Shown here piece after piece: positions 7,298 through 16,041 of a stretch of 63,242 nt of DNA. The notes under the pieces are model-generated. The model was not told the origin of the DNA. It made no database searches and saw only the letters and a program-made list of their open reading frames with translations. Where the stretch lies: contig JAEEOQ010000070.1 of the NCBI GenBank assembly GCA_016284355.1, positions 1 to 63,242 of the forward strand, read 5' to 3'. Source of the stretch: Lachnospiraceae bacterium (lineage in GTDB: Bacteria > Bacillota > Clostridia > Lachnospirales > Lachnospiraceae). Within the stretch, counting starts at the first letter, position 1. The number at the start of each line of letters is the position of its first letter. A program made the position numbers and the translations under genes.

Positions 7298-8803
7298 CTA
7301 CTTCGTTACTTTAATAGATGCTGCATTGCTCATGATGCCTGAAAGCTTTACGCCTGTGGAATCTGTATAGCTGATAGCAATCTTATAATAATATGTGGTG
7401 CCCTTCTTTGCGCTCTTATCTGTGAACTTTGTGGTCTTTGAAGTTCCGATCTTCTTAAACCCGCCGTAAGCGCTTGTACTTCTGTAAACAGTGTAGCTCT
7501 TTACACCCTTAACACCCTTAAATGTAAGGTTAACCTTACCCTTAGCCTTATTTGCAGCCTTAAGGTTTGTTACTGTGTTAAATGCGATGAACTTATTGCC
7601 GTTGTTCTTTGCAAAATCCTGTGCAGTTGAGTCCTTGTAGCCAAGGATCACAGCAGAATTATCAACCTCTATATGGCTTGCGCCCCTGCTGTCCTTTTTA
7701 TAATATAAGCTGCAGTCAGGATTAAGAACCGCAAGGATCATCTTCCTTGCTTCTCTTGAAAATGTTCCGTAAGTAATCTCTGTAACAGTTGAAGGAACTA
7801 CCAATGCTGTAAGTGCCTTACAGTCTCTAAATGTAGCATAAAGTTTTTTAGGGCCTTCTGCAAGGGTAACATTTTTAAGGTTTACACATCCTGTAAAAGT
7901 GTTGTCAAGAGTTGCAGTAACCTTACTCTTGATATTAGCGCTTTCAAGATAATAACAGTTTGAAAAAGCATTGCCATTTATTACTGCATTTTTAGGAACG
8001 TTAATCTTAGTAAGACCCGACCAGTTAAAAGCAAGGGTTCCGATAGATGAAAGCTTATCTCCAAGGCTTACGCTCTTTAACGCCAAAGTATTTTCAAAAG
8101 CTCCGGTCTCTATCTTTTCAACATTTGAAAGATCGATCTTCTCAAGATTATAGCAGCCATCAAATGCCTGGTATCCGATCTCTTTAACAGACTTTGGAAG
8201 AACAACCTCTTTAAGCGAATACATAGAGTAGCAATTTTCTACCTTTTTAACACCGCTTTCGATAATGAGCTTTTCTGTTTCAAGGCAGTTAAGCTCCATA
8301 CTCTCCACATTTCCGGGGATAGTAAGTTCTTTAAGTCCAAGAGACTTGATATAAACACTCTTAAGTGTGCTTGGAAGAGTGATCTTGCCTATTGAAAGGA
8401 TCATAGCGCTGTTATTAGAATCAACCTTTGCGCTAAATGCGGTAACTCCCTCAAGAACAACGATCTCACCGACCGAGGTAGGCATATAGTCACCGTTAGC
8501 ACTTGACCATCCGGCCGATCCGTCAGGAAGGTCATAGTGAAAATTATTTTCAATCTTTTCTGCTTCCTTATTTTCAGGGAATAAAAGCGCAACTTCAGTA
8601 ACTTTAAGATCGTCGATCTTCTTTGGAATGTTTATCTTATCAAGGCTTCCGTTGTAGCCTGTTACTTTACAGGTTCCTGCGTAGTAATCAGCCTCGTAAA
8701 CAAAATTTCCGTCTGCACTTGTCTCAGTAGCCGCAAATACGGTCTTTGTACCTGCAAATACCACAAGCACTGCAAGCACCGCAAGTAAAATGTTCTTTTT
8801 CAT
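7298..8803 (-). CDS. Secreted BspA-like leucine-rich-repeat protein with C-terminal Fn3-like domain
   Basis: A 501-residue exported protein. Residues 1-24 are a signal peptide (KK, hydrophobic core, VFAA). Residues about 30-390 hold irregular LRR_5/BspA repeats of the form 'L..I.LP.SVK.IG..AF.GC.NL..I'. The last 95 residues form a fibronectin III-like domain (AANKAKGKVNLTF..YTVYRST..GTTYYYKI). No LPxTG or membrane anchor is seen, so it is probably released or bound non-covalently. The family is common on gut and rumen anaerobes and binds host or substrate surfaces. AGGAGG precedes the ATG. It follows the Ig-like protein gene and shares its transcript. Confidence 0.85.
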   Translation of the reverse strand: MKKNILLAVLAVLVVFAGTKTVFAATETSADGNFVYEADYYAGTCKVTGYNGSLDKINIPKKIDDLKVTEVALLFPENKEAEKIENNFHYDLPDGSAGWSSANGDYMPTSVGEIVVLEGVTAFSAKVDSNNSAMILSIGKITLPSTLKSVYIKSLGLKELTIPGNVESMELNCLETEKLIIESGVKKVENCYSMYSLKEVVLPKSVKEIGYQAFDGCYNLEKIDLSNVEKIETGAFENTLALKSVSLGDKLSSIGTLAFNWSGLTKINVPKNAVINGNAFSNCYYLESANIKSKVTATLDNTFTGCVNLKNVTLAEGPKKLYATFRDCKALTALVVPSTVTEITYGTFSREARKMILAVLNPDCSLYYKKDSRGASHIEVDNSAVILGYKDSTAQDFAKNNGNKFIAFNTVTNLKAANKAKGKVNLTFKGVKGVKSYTVYRSTSAYGGFKKIGTSKTTKFTDKSAKKGTTYYYKIAISYTDSTGVKLSGIMSNAASIKVTK

Positions 8804-8838
8804 GTAAAAATCCTCCTGTTATATGGGTTCTTAAATAA

Positions 8839-9966
8839 TTATTCGGTTTTTGCCGGAAGCAAGATAGCTATTGTTCTTTCTGATATTTCTTTACTTTCTG
8901 TATCTGTTATCATTAGCAAAACTTTTACTTGCTCTGTTATGTCTTTTAACGCTTCAAGTTCTATGGTTTTGTGATCCTTAGAAAGAGTTGCTTTAACAAG
9001 TTTTGATGATTTATATGTATATGTCTTTTTTGAACTTGACATTTTAGGAGATTCTTTTACTACAAGTAAGGTAAGCTTATCTGATGTAAGCTGTGTTTTG
9101 TCTTTTGTGATAAGCTCAAGATTTACCGTAACTTTGTCTCCCTTTTTTAATATCTTACCTGACCCAAAAGCATATATATCTGTAACCGGATTTGTCACAT
9201 ACACCCTGACACTGACATACTGCCCATTCTGTTCATTATATACCCTAAATACGTAATAATACGACTTTGTTGGAACTTCCTTTGCCTTCATGGTAAAATA
9301 CCAGTTGCCGTCTTTATCGCACGTCACGTCACTAACGGTAAAATTCTCGCCCATGGCCTTTTTAAGAGGTTTTACCGTAAATGTGCTCTCTGGGTCTATT
9401 TTCGTTTTCGCGGAAATAGTTTTAGCATCTACATAAATCTTTGTATCGTCCACAGTATTGATATAAAGGCTTTTTACAGCCTCTTTTGTTTCAGCGTTTG
9501 TGTAAAGCTGCATACTGTAAGGAGCGTTCTTTACAGTGATCGTAAACTCTTCAGCGTTCCCGGAGCCGATATCTATGGCATATGCGTATACCATTCCGCC
9601 GCTTTTGGCCGCAACCTTGCCGTTTGTGCTAATACTGGCAAGTTTGGAAGCATTGCTCTTAGTCTTTAAAACATGATCTGTTAACACCGGAGTGGTCTTT
9701 TCTTTGCAGATTATCCACCTGATCTTGCCTTTTATCGTTCTCTTATTTTTCACATAATCAGTAGGTGAAAGCTTTGTTTTAAGCTGCACATACTTGTGCT
9801 TTGGATTTCCGTTTGCCCAGATAACACTCTCTCCGCCGGAAACCACAGTTACCTTGTCAGCTTTAGTCTCCTGCGCGCAGGTTTTTGTGCATGGCAAAAG
9901 CAGCATCACAAAAAACGCTGCCATCACTAACCCATAAATAGTTTTTCTTCCCTTTAACTCTACCAT
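8839..9966 (-). CDS. Secreted Ig-like (Big_2-type) protein of unknown role
   Basis: A 375-residue exported protein with an N-terminal signal peptide (VELKGRK, hydrophobic core, TCAQE). Residues about 35-150 look like a Big_2 Ig fold (YVQLKTKLSPTDY..IRWIICKEK..ASISTNGKVAAKSGGMVYAYAI). The remainder is beta-rich with two or three further Ig-like modules. The start at 9966 is preferred because AGGGGG lies 7 nt upstream and the signal peptide starts there; the upstream ATG at 10008 would add 14 residues and has a weaker site. It forms an operon with the LRR protein 35 nt downstream. Probably cell-surface; ligand unknown. Confidence 0.7.
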   Translation of the reverse strand: MVELKGRKTIYGLVMAAFFVMLLLPCTKTCAQETKADKVTVVSGGESVIWANGNPKHKYVQLKTKLSPTDYVKNKRTIKGKIRWIICKEKTTPVLTDHVLKTKSNASKLASISTNGKVAAKSGGMVYAYAIDIGSGNAEEFTITVKNAPYSMQLYTNAETKEAVKSLYINTVDDTKIYVDAKTISAKTKIDPESTFTVKPLKKAMGENFTVSDVTCDKDGNWYFTMKAKEVPTKSYYYVFRVYNEQNGQYVSVRVYVTNPVTDIYAFGSGKILKKGDKVTVNLELITKDKTQLTSDKLTLLVVKESPKMSSSKKTYTYKSSKLVKATLSKDHKTIELEALKDITEQVKVLLMITDTESKEISERTIAILLPAKTE

Positions 9967-10021
9967 CTGTAATCCCCCTAAACCGTCAGATATGAAAATA
10001 AAACCCATAACCTCAGGTTAC

Positions 10022-10050
10022 ATTTTACCTTTCTCCGGCAAGCGTGTCAA
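10022..10050 (-). promoter_or_regulatory. Promoter of the two-gene surface-protein operon
   Basis: Minus strand TTGACA, 17 nt, TAAAAT. Confidence 0.75.
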
Positions 10051-10066
10051 GGAAACATGTTACCTT
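10049..10066. promoter_or_regulatory. Palindrome AAGGAAACATGTTACCTT at the -35 box
   Basis: 18-bp dyad with one mismatch per arm, overlapping the upstream edge of the surface-protein promoter. Candidate operator. Confidence 0.4.
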
Positions 10067-10208
10067 GGGTGAAGAAACAGTTTGTTTTTGTTATTTGCAA
10101 CTTTTTTATGGAGAATCAACCTAAGTTGTGATAGAATATGAAATGCTTGCATATGACATTCATTTTTATGACGTAGCGCAGCAGACTAACATAAAGAGGT
10201 TTCATCAA

Positions 10209-10901
10209 ATGCTTCAGGAAAAAAACTTAGATAACAATCGCTCAGGCAAGGCTATTTTACTTAATATGATCATTGCGGCCGTAAGCCTTTTTATTAACGG
10301 CTTTGGCGTTTACCTAACGATACAGGCCAATATCGGTGCAGGTCCGTGGGACGTGCTTAATCTCGGCATATCAAATACTTTCGGGATTTTATACGGTACT
10401 GCTTCTGTTATTGTCTCATATAGCATTCTTGCAATTGATATTGCTATGCGCGAGCCTATCGGTATCGCTATGTTTATAGATGCCCTTGTTGTAGGAAAGT
10501 CAGTAGACCTTTTCAACAGGCTTAATGTAGTGCCTGCTTGCAAGTCCCCTGTTACAGGCATCCCTGTAATGTTCCTTGGACTTGTTATCATAGCCTATAC
10601 CCAGTTTACCTATATGAAAGCTTCTCTTGGCTGCGGCCCTAGAGATACGCTTCTTGTAGCACTTGCAAAAAGAGTTAAAAAGCTTCCGATCGGAGCTGTA
10701 AGCATTGCACTTCTTGGTCTTGCTACATTTATCGGTTGGCTGCTTGGCGGGCCGGTTGGTATCGGAACTATTATATGTGCATTTTGTGCAGGCCCGATAA
10801 TGCAGTTTGCCTTTACTTCAGTGCATTTTGATGCCACCAAGGTACACCACCAGCAGCTCTTAGAATCCGCAAGGGTTATATTTAGAAGAAAGACAGTATA
10901 A
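10209..10901 (+). CDS. YczE/YitT-type integral membrane protein
   Basis: A 230-residue protein with five or six membrane spans. The motifs GFGVYLTIQANIGAGPWDVLNLG and YMKASLGCGPRDTLLVAL form the internal duplication typical of the YczE (COG2364) family. The function is not established, though a transporter or regulator has been suggested for members. The ATG at 10209 has AGAGG upstream and begins just before the charged N-tail. Starts as far up as GTG 10128 are open but have no ribosome binding site and would add a non-conserved 27-residue tail. Confidence 0.75.
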   Translation: MLQEKNLDNNRSGKAILLNMIIAAVSLFINGFGVYLTIQANIGAGPWDVLNLGISNTFGILYGTASVIVSYSILAIDIAMREPIGIAMFIDALVVGKSVDLFNRLNVVPACKSPVTGIPVMFLGLVIIAYTQFTYMKASLGCGPRDTLLVALAKRVKKLPIGAVSIALLGLATFIGWLLGGPVGIGTIICAFCAGPIMQFAFTSVHFDATKVHHQQLLESARVIFRRKTV

Positions 10902-10909
10902 AAAATCAG

Positions 10910-10955
10910 GCGTCAACGGATCATAATAAAATCCGTTGGCGCTTTTATTTTTTTA
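10910..10955 (+). terminator. Bidirectional terminator between convergent membrane-protein genes
   Basis: GCGTCAACGGAT / ATCCGTTGGCGC stem (one G-U), 9-nt loop, T-rich tract after it on the plus strand; the minus strand also ends in T residues. Confidence 0.85.
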
Positions 10956-11669
10956 TCATATATTATTTATGATAAGCACTATACCTGAAGCTATAAGCAA
11001 AAGTATCACTATTTTCTTGATCACTTTTTCGTTCAAAACCTTTGCGCTCTTCATTCCTGCAAAAAGGCCAAGCAACATTACAGGTGCGAGGATCAGTGCA
11101 TGCTTAACTGCCTCAAGGGTAATGATTCCAAGAAAACTGTATAGCACTATCCTTACCACATTTTCAGAAAGAAAAACCGCTCCGATATTTGCTTTAAATT
11201 CATCGGTTGATTCTGTTACTCTTCCAACATAAGCTGCAAGAAGTGCGCCAACGCCAAAAAGTCCGCAAAGTATTCCTGAGATCAAACCGATAATAAACAG
11301 AACAATTTTAGAGCTTTTGCCTTTTTTCCCGCTCTTTTCGCGAAGCAGCATCTCTATTCCGATAATTACCACAGCTGCTCCAAATGCCACCTTAAGGTAG
11401 TTTACGTTTACATTTTTAAGCAGAAGTGCTCCGGGAATGCTTCCTGCAAGAACCAGCGCTATAAGTGGAAGCACAACCTGCGGTTTGAGATTCTTCCTGT
11501 TTTTATAGGTCTGTATAACGTTTGGCGGAAAACCAAGCAGAAGTTCCACCGGCGAAATATCCACATTTGCACTTCCAAACCCAAGTATCGACGTAAAAAC
11601 AAGGGTATTCGCAAACCCGCAAAGCCCTTTAATAAAGAACGCAGCAAAAGCCGCCAAGATCCAAATCAT
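10956..11669 (-). CDS. TSUP/TauE-SafE family sulfite exporter-like permease
   Basis: A 237-residue membrane protein with about seven to eight spans. The two TSUP half-repeats begin with FFIKGLCGFANTLVFTSILG and IGLISGILCGLFGVGALLAAYVG, each with the conserved G-x-G-x-G-rich helix. Members export sulfite, sulfoacetate or related organosulfur anions; the substrate here is unknown. The ATG at 11669 starts directly before the first span, with GGGGAG 10 nt upstream. The longer reading from 11750 adds a cysteine-rich tail without a ribosome binding site. Confidence 0.8.
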   Translation of the reverse strand: MIWILAAFAAFFIKGLCGFANTLVFTSILGFGSANVDISPVELLLGFPPNVIQTYKNRKNLKPQVVLPLIALVLAGSIPGALLLKNVNVNYLKVAFGAAVVIIGIEMLLREKSGKKGKSSKIVLFIIGLISGILCGLFGVGALLAAYVGRVTESTDEFKANIGAVFLSENVVRIVLYSFLGIITLEAVKHALILAPVMLLGLFAGMKSAKVLNEKVIKKIVILLLIASGIVLIINNI

Positions 11670-11815
11670 ATCAAAATATCTCCCCGGAATGATCAACTGT
11701 ATATCAGCCCACAGGCTAACACAACAGCAAGATTGTACCCTAAGATTCATTAAAAATCAATATGTCTGGTACAAGAAAACATTCCCAATGCGACTGTACT
11801 CCGTATGCCGTTTTT

Positions 11816-12616
11816 TCATCCCTCGCATATTATTTCCTTTATCATTTTTCTAATTCCCTTTATATCCAATGGGTTTTCAACTGTTTCATAGGTGAAAAGC
11901 AGGTTCTTGCCGGGATATATGCCGTTTGCTCTATACTCATCAAGCTTCTGAAGACTTCCATTCCTGTATTCCTCATCATCAAGCAGGCCAAAGTGCTCAA
12001 AATAAATCTCTTCCCTGGTACTGACCTTAAGAAGTGTAAAGTCAGGATACCTGGTACCCCCATGCTTGAGATTGACAGCCTGCTCGTAGTGATACGGTAT
12101 CTCAAGGTCATAAAACATATCAGCCAGCATGGCTTCTGACTTTGATCTTACTTTATCGCCCTTTTTTGTATCGTAAATCTTTCTTTCAGGCATATACGTA
12201 TTTGTCTTATACGGCTTTAACTCCCATTTCTTTGCATATAACTCATCTGTAAGCATATAAGGATTTATCAGTTCTTTTCTACCTTCCGAAAGCTTGGTAT
12301 ATGCAATATCGGCATCTTTGGTCTTTATTGATTTTACACTTCTTTCCAGAAAGGCAAGCTCATCCTTTGCCTTTAAAAGAAAACTCTTGTTGTATTCTTT
12401 CTGCGCCAACTGTCTTACATATTCTATTTCCGACATAGGTATGTATTCTCCTACCGTGTCACCTGTTTGTTTCATGTTATAATATCTCTTCTGTCTCTTA
12501 GTAACCGATACTCGAAGCCTTCCTTCTGGAAACTTTCCTTCTTCCAGCTTGGCCTTCTTTATTGCAGTCTTCAGTTCGATTATACGCTGATTCATTTCTT
12601 CAATAGCTTGCTTCAT
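11816..12616 (-). CDS. Stand-alone PD-(D/E)XK nuclease-like protein with N-terminal coiled coil
   Basis: A 266-residue soluble protein. Residues 1-30 and about 65-100 are charged helices likely to form a coiled coil. Residues 155-245 hold a nuclease-like core: KVRSKSEAMLADMF (E161), PYHYEQAV, RYPDFTLL (D192), IYFEHFG (E207), then LQKLDEYRANGI (K224). The order E, D, E and a late K/helix fits PD-(D/E)XK enzymes with a relocated lysine, seen in some phage and helicase-associated nucleases. ATG 12616 is chosen because AAAGGA precedes it; the ATG at 12658 overlaps the repeat array. No partner gene is evident. Activity is inferred from motif order alone. Confidence 0.55.
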   Translation of the reverse strand: MKQAIEEMNQRIIELKTAIKKAKLEEGKFPEGRLRVSVTKRQKRYYNMKQTGDTVGEYIPMSEIEYVRQLAQKEYNKSFLLKAKDELAFLERSVKSIKTKDADIAYTKLSEGRKELINPYMLTDELYAKKWELKPYKTNTYMPERKIYDTKKGDKVRSKSEAMLADMFYDLEIPYHYEQAVNLKHGGTRYPDFTLLKVSTREEIYFEHFGLLDDEEYRNGSLQKLDEYRANGIYPGKNLLFTYETVENPLDIKGIRKMIKEIICEG

Positions 12617-12656
12617 TTTTTTCCTTTCTTTTTTCGATTCCAAAATATGGTCATTC

Positions 12657-12955
12657 ATGCCTATATGAAGTTTTTCTCTTTATTTAGACATGCTTTATAC
12701 TTCATCCTTGTCTTTACTCTTTCGAGGATATATGCCTAGGTGAAGCTTTTCTCTTGTTTAGGTATGCTTTATGCTTCATCTCGGGCTGCCGCCTGCCGAA
12801 AGTGTATGCCTAAGTGAAGCTTTTCTCTTGTTTTAGGTATGCTTTATGCTTCATCTTGGGCTGCCGCCTGCCGAAAGTGTATGCCTAAGTGAAGCTTTTC
12901 TTTTGTTTTAGGTATGTTTCGCCTTCGTGCGGGTGGCTCGGGCGCCGAAAAGGCC
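12657..12955. repeat. Four tandem 74-75 bp repeats upstream of the nuclease gene
   Basis: Units begin at 12657, 12732, 12806 and 12881, each with ATGCCTA. Units 2 and 3 are nearly identical, unit 1 diverges in its second half and unit 4 decays after about 45 bp. Within a unit the arms are ordered CCTAA, TGAAGC, TTAGG, GCTTCA, so each pair interleaves the other. On the minus strand units 1-3 each carry a mini-ORF beginning MK(H/Y)KA (14, 21 and 14 codons), without a clear ribosome binding site. The region from 12617 to 13013 holds no other gene. Confidence 0.75.
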
Positions 12956-13013
12956 CCGCACTACGCCTCACCATGCACTGCGTTGCGCCCTGCAAGCCCA
13001 CCACCCGCAACCA

Positions 13014-15116
13014 TCATCGCGCCCTAAACGTTAGCGCCCCTTCCCTGTCGGTGCGGCGCACGCTTACGCCGGCGGCAGAAAGGCGCGATAGCGCGTCTTC
13101 AGACGGATGCCCATAGCGGTTGCGGGCAGATACGGAGATACCGGCTTCCTCCGGAGTGCACCAGGAAAGGAACGCCGCGCAGGTGCTGTACTTGCTGCCG
13201 TGGTGGGCTACCTTCAGTACATCTACGTCGCACCCTTCAGGGTATGCGGCAAGAAGCTTTTCTTCTACTGCAGAACTTATATCTCCCGTAAGCAGCATAT
13301 CAAAATCCCTATACTTAAGTAAAAGCACCAGTGAGCCGTCGTTGGCATCTTTCCCTCCTTCTCCTGAGTAAAGGCAGGAAAGCGACATATCCCCGTCTCT
13401 TAAGACCTGCCCGGTATCAAAAAGTTTTGCATCAGACCTTTCTTCATCAAAATAGTCAGATACAAAGAACCTCTTAACCCTGATCTCGTCTGAAGCCAAA
13501 AGCTCATCTCCCCCGGATATATGATCCTTATCAAGATGTGTATAAAAGAGCGCGTCAACCTCTCTTACTCCTTCGTACTTTAAGAAAGGAATAAGCCTGT
13601 ATTTCCCGACACTCTTAACGCTTGTGGAGCCGCAGTCAACTATATACGTATTGCCGTTGCTATTTTCTATAACGATTGCATCCCCCTGGCCTACGTCAAG
13701 CATAGTGACTTTAAACTCCCGGTGTCTTGTAAAGATAACAAAAAAGCCAATTGTCATAAGTACAGGAAAAAGCTCCATCATGGCTTTTCTGAAAAGATCG
13801 TCCTTTGATACGCCTGAAAACCTCTCCTTAAGCCCCGAAAGTATAAAAGGTAAAAGCAAAAGAAGATAATAAATTAACACCCTTGGCCCACTTGGGCGGC
13901 CTGTTATAACGCTGCTGAAAGGAAGCCTCTCTCCCGCTTTGCAAAGCAGTTCGTAGCCTTCCAGGATATAATTTGCGCTTCCGTATATAAACAGCGCGCC
14001 TTTAGAAGCACCAAAAGCCCCAAATACCGCTCCAAGCAGTCCCACCGGAACAAGAAGACTCATGGCAGGTATCACGATAAGGTTGAGCAGGATTCCTATA
14101 AGCGATACCTCATAGTAAAAGCACATGATAACAGGCAGATTTACCGCAAATAAAGCTATGCTAAACACTACCGCCTTTAAAGCCCTGTTTTTTACCTTGA
14201 TGTACTCGTTAAACAGGGCAACGCCTGTGGCAGAGCCAAATGAAAGCAGGAAACCTGCCGCCTGCACCTGCCCGGGGTTTAGGGTAAGTATAATGATAGA
14301 TGCCGCGCTGATCCCGCTTAACATGTCATAAGACCTGCCGATACACACTGCCACAATAGAGAGCACCGTCATAACAACTGCTCTACTTGTTGATACCGAA
14401 AAGCCTGTAAGAAGACCGTATGAAAGCAGCATAAAGATAGAAATCCCGCCTGCAGCCTGAAGTCTTACCCGCAGCCTTCTAAGAAGCAAAAATATGGCGT
14501 TTCCAAAAATAGATATATGAAGCCCCGATATGGCAAGGATATGGCCTATACCGCTCTTTTTATATAGCTCTTTCACATCCTCCGGAAGATCGCTCTTATC
14601 TCCCACAAGCATAGCCTTAAGGATCCCCGCCTTTTCGCTGTCAAATGAGGCATCAATACTGCTGCTCATCTTATCCCGTAGTCTGCGCAGGTTTTCCTTA
14701 AAAACATAGTAGCCGCTGTCTGTTACAGTGATGCTCTTTGCACTTATCCTATATACAAACCCTTCACCGTAGTAATATTTCTTTTCATCAAACTGGCCGG
14801 GATTAGAAGCGGCACGGAATAAATATTCCGTGCCGCTGATTTTCAAGGTATTGCCAAGTTTTAGCAAAAGGCCTTCTGCCCCTGCCATAACCAAAACTTT
14901 TCCATGATCGGTATTTAGTTGTAATACGCAGCCATCATCTTTTTTCGTGATCTTATCTACTGTGCCGATCACGCCGCTGCTAAAAAGTTCATCTTTAAGA
15001 AGTTCTCCTTCTTTTTCGTACTTCTTTGGTAAATAAAAGCCGCTAAGCACAAGGCTTACCATAACCGAAAGAAGCGCAAAAGGTATAAGAGGTCTTCTTA
15101 TGTATTTAGTTAACAA
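13014..15116 (-). CDS. comEC: ComEC/Rec2 DNA-uptake channel
   Basis: A 700-residue full-length ComEC. N-terminal spans and an OB-like segment (residues about 35-150) precede the Competence domain, marked by GDKSDLPEDVKELYKKSGIGHILAISGLH-type sequence, then about eight further spans. The C-terminal third is a metallo-beta-lactamase-like domain: TMLDVGQGDAIVIE, FYTHLDKDHISG and VAHHGSKYST. It carries single-stranded DNA across the membrane during transformation; the C-terminal domain is thought to degrade the non-transported strand. The start overlaps the GerMN lipoprotein end by 11 bp. It is the last gene of the com cluster; no holA follows. Confidence 0.93.
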   Translation of the reverse strand: MLTKYIRRPLIPFALLSVMVSLVLSGFYLPKKYEKEGELLKDELFSSGVIGTVDKITKKDDGCVLQLNTDHGKVLVMAGAEGLLLKLGNTLKISGTEYLFRAASNPGQFDEKKYYYGEGFVYRISAKSITVTDSGYYVFKENLRRLRDKMSSSIDASFDSEKAGILKAMLVGDKSDLPEDVKELYKKSGIGHILAISGLHISIFGNAIFLLLRRLRVRLQAAGGISIFMLLSYGLLTGFSVSTSRAVVMTVLSIVAVCIGRSYDMLSGISAASIIILTLNPGQVQAAGFLLSFGSATGVALFNEYIKVKNRALKAVVFSIALFAVNLPVIMCFYYEVSLIGILLNLIVIPAMSLLVPVGLLGAVFGAFGASKGALFIYGSANYILEGYELLCKAGERLPFSSVITGRPSGPRVLIYYLLLLLPFILSGLKERFSGVSKDDLFRKAMMELFPVLMTIGFFVIFTRHREFKVTMLDVGQGDAIVIENSNGNTYIVDCGSTSVKSVGKYRLIPFLKYEGVREVDALFYTHLDKDHISGGDELLASDEIRVKRFFVSDYFDEERSDAKLFDTGQVLRDGDMSLSCLYSGEGGKDANDGSLVLLLKYRDFDMLLTGDISSAVEEKLLAAYPEGCDVDVLKVAHHGSKYSTCAAFLSWCTPEEAGISVSARNRYGHPSEDALSRLSAAGVSVRRTDREGALTFRAR

Positions 15117-16041
15117 GATCTAAGTTTCTTTCAAAAAGTCCGTCAAACGGAATATTCTCCCTGTATTTCTTTTGAACCTCACCGTTAACCATAAACTGAA
15201 CCTTGCTGATACCTGATATCTCCGCAAGAGAGTTAACGATGGAATATATAACGACTTCATCCGTTACCCCCGGCAGATCTTCAAGGAACATGCCGTTTAG
15301 GTCAAGATAACAGATACCGTCTTTTTTAGTTACTTTATTGATAATGGTGCCATGAGGCATAGCACTTTGCATGCCGGTTTCCTCAGGAAGCGGGCCAGCT
15401 ATAAGCTGCCTAACCACAAGGTTCTCTAAGGAAATGGTACCGTCAAACTCCACCTGGTGTCTTGAAGTTACAAGTCCGTTGCCATCTTCGTTTGCAAAAT
15501 AAAGGGTAATGGTAACGGTCTGAAGATAGTTTGTCTCGCCGCCGGTGTTATCAATAAAATCGCCGCTTTCCATAAAACCGATAGGAAGCCCCGCCGAATC
15601 CATAAGAGGCTGACCGCCTGCGGTAAAAGCAACATAATCAACACCGTCTATCTGTGTAAGAGTCTTTACTATGGCAGTTCTTCTGAGTATTTCTTCAATA
15701 CCCGTTATAAGCTGATAGTTTGACTCAAAATTGACGGTAAGTTCGCCGTTTTCAAGGGAATAATCCCTTATGGTCACTTCATCCGGTATAGCCTTACGAA
15801 GGGTAACATCAGAAGGATCGGCTTTAAGCTCCTTAAAGAGCAGGTCAATGTAGTCTGTAACAGAATCTGCCTTAACTTCTTTAACCTCGTATGCAACCTT
15901 TGTAATACCGTTATTTATACAGTAAATCCTGTAAGAATCAGGGGTAAGAACAGCCTGCCCCGTCTTGTTTTTGCCGCATCCTGCAAGGGCTGTCGTTAGG
16001 AGAGAAAGCACAAGCAGGAAGCTTAATATCTTATTCTTCAT
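15106..16041 (-). CDS. GerMN-domain lipoprotein
   Basis: A 311-residue lipoprotein. Residues 1-21 are a lipoprotein signal with lipobox LAGC. Two GerMN (sporulation/germination) modules follow, at about residues 70-160 (FKELKADPSDVTLRKAIPDE..) and 185-290 (RQLIAGPLPEETG..LPGVTDEVVIYSIVNSL). GerMN proteins occur on the outer face of the membrane beside two-component kinases, where they may modulate signalling or envelope growth. The start at 16041 has GGAGG 6 nt upstream and overlaps the kinase 3' end, implying translational coupling. Not necessarily linked to sporulation. Confidence 0.85.
   Translation of the reverse strand: MKNKILSFLLVLSLLTTALAGCGKNKTGQAVLTPDSYRIYCINNGITKVAYEVKEVKADSVTDYIDLLFKELKADPSDVTLRKAIPDEVTIRDYSLENGELTVNFESNYQLITGIEEILRRTAIVKTLTQIDGVDYVAFTAGGQPLMDSAGLPIGFMESGDFIDNTGGETNYLQTVTITLYFANEDGNGLVTSRHQVEFDGTISLENLVVRQLIAGPLPEETGMQSAMPHGTIINKVTKKDGICYLDLNGMFLEDLPGVTDEVVIYSIVNSLAEISGISKVQFMVNGEVQKKYRENIPFDGLFERNLDLVN

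Noticed and set aside
10128-10208. GTG start 27 codons upstream for the YczE-type protein
   Set aside because: No ribosome binding site, and the added residues do not fit the membrane-protein family start.
12657-12955. CRISPR array
   Set aside because: The repeats are contiguous 75-bp units without unique spacers, and no cas gene is nearby.
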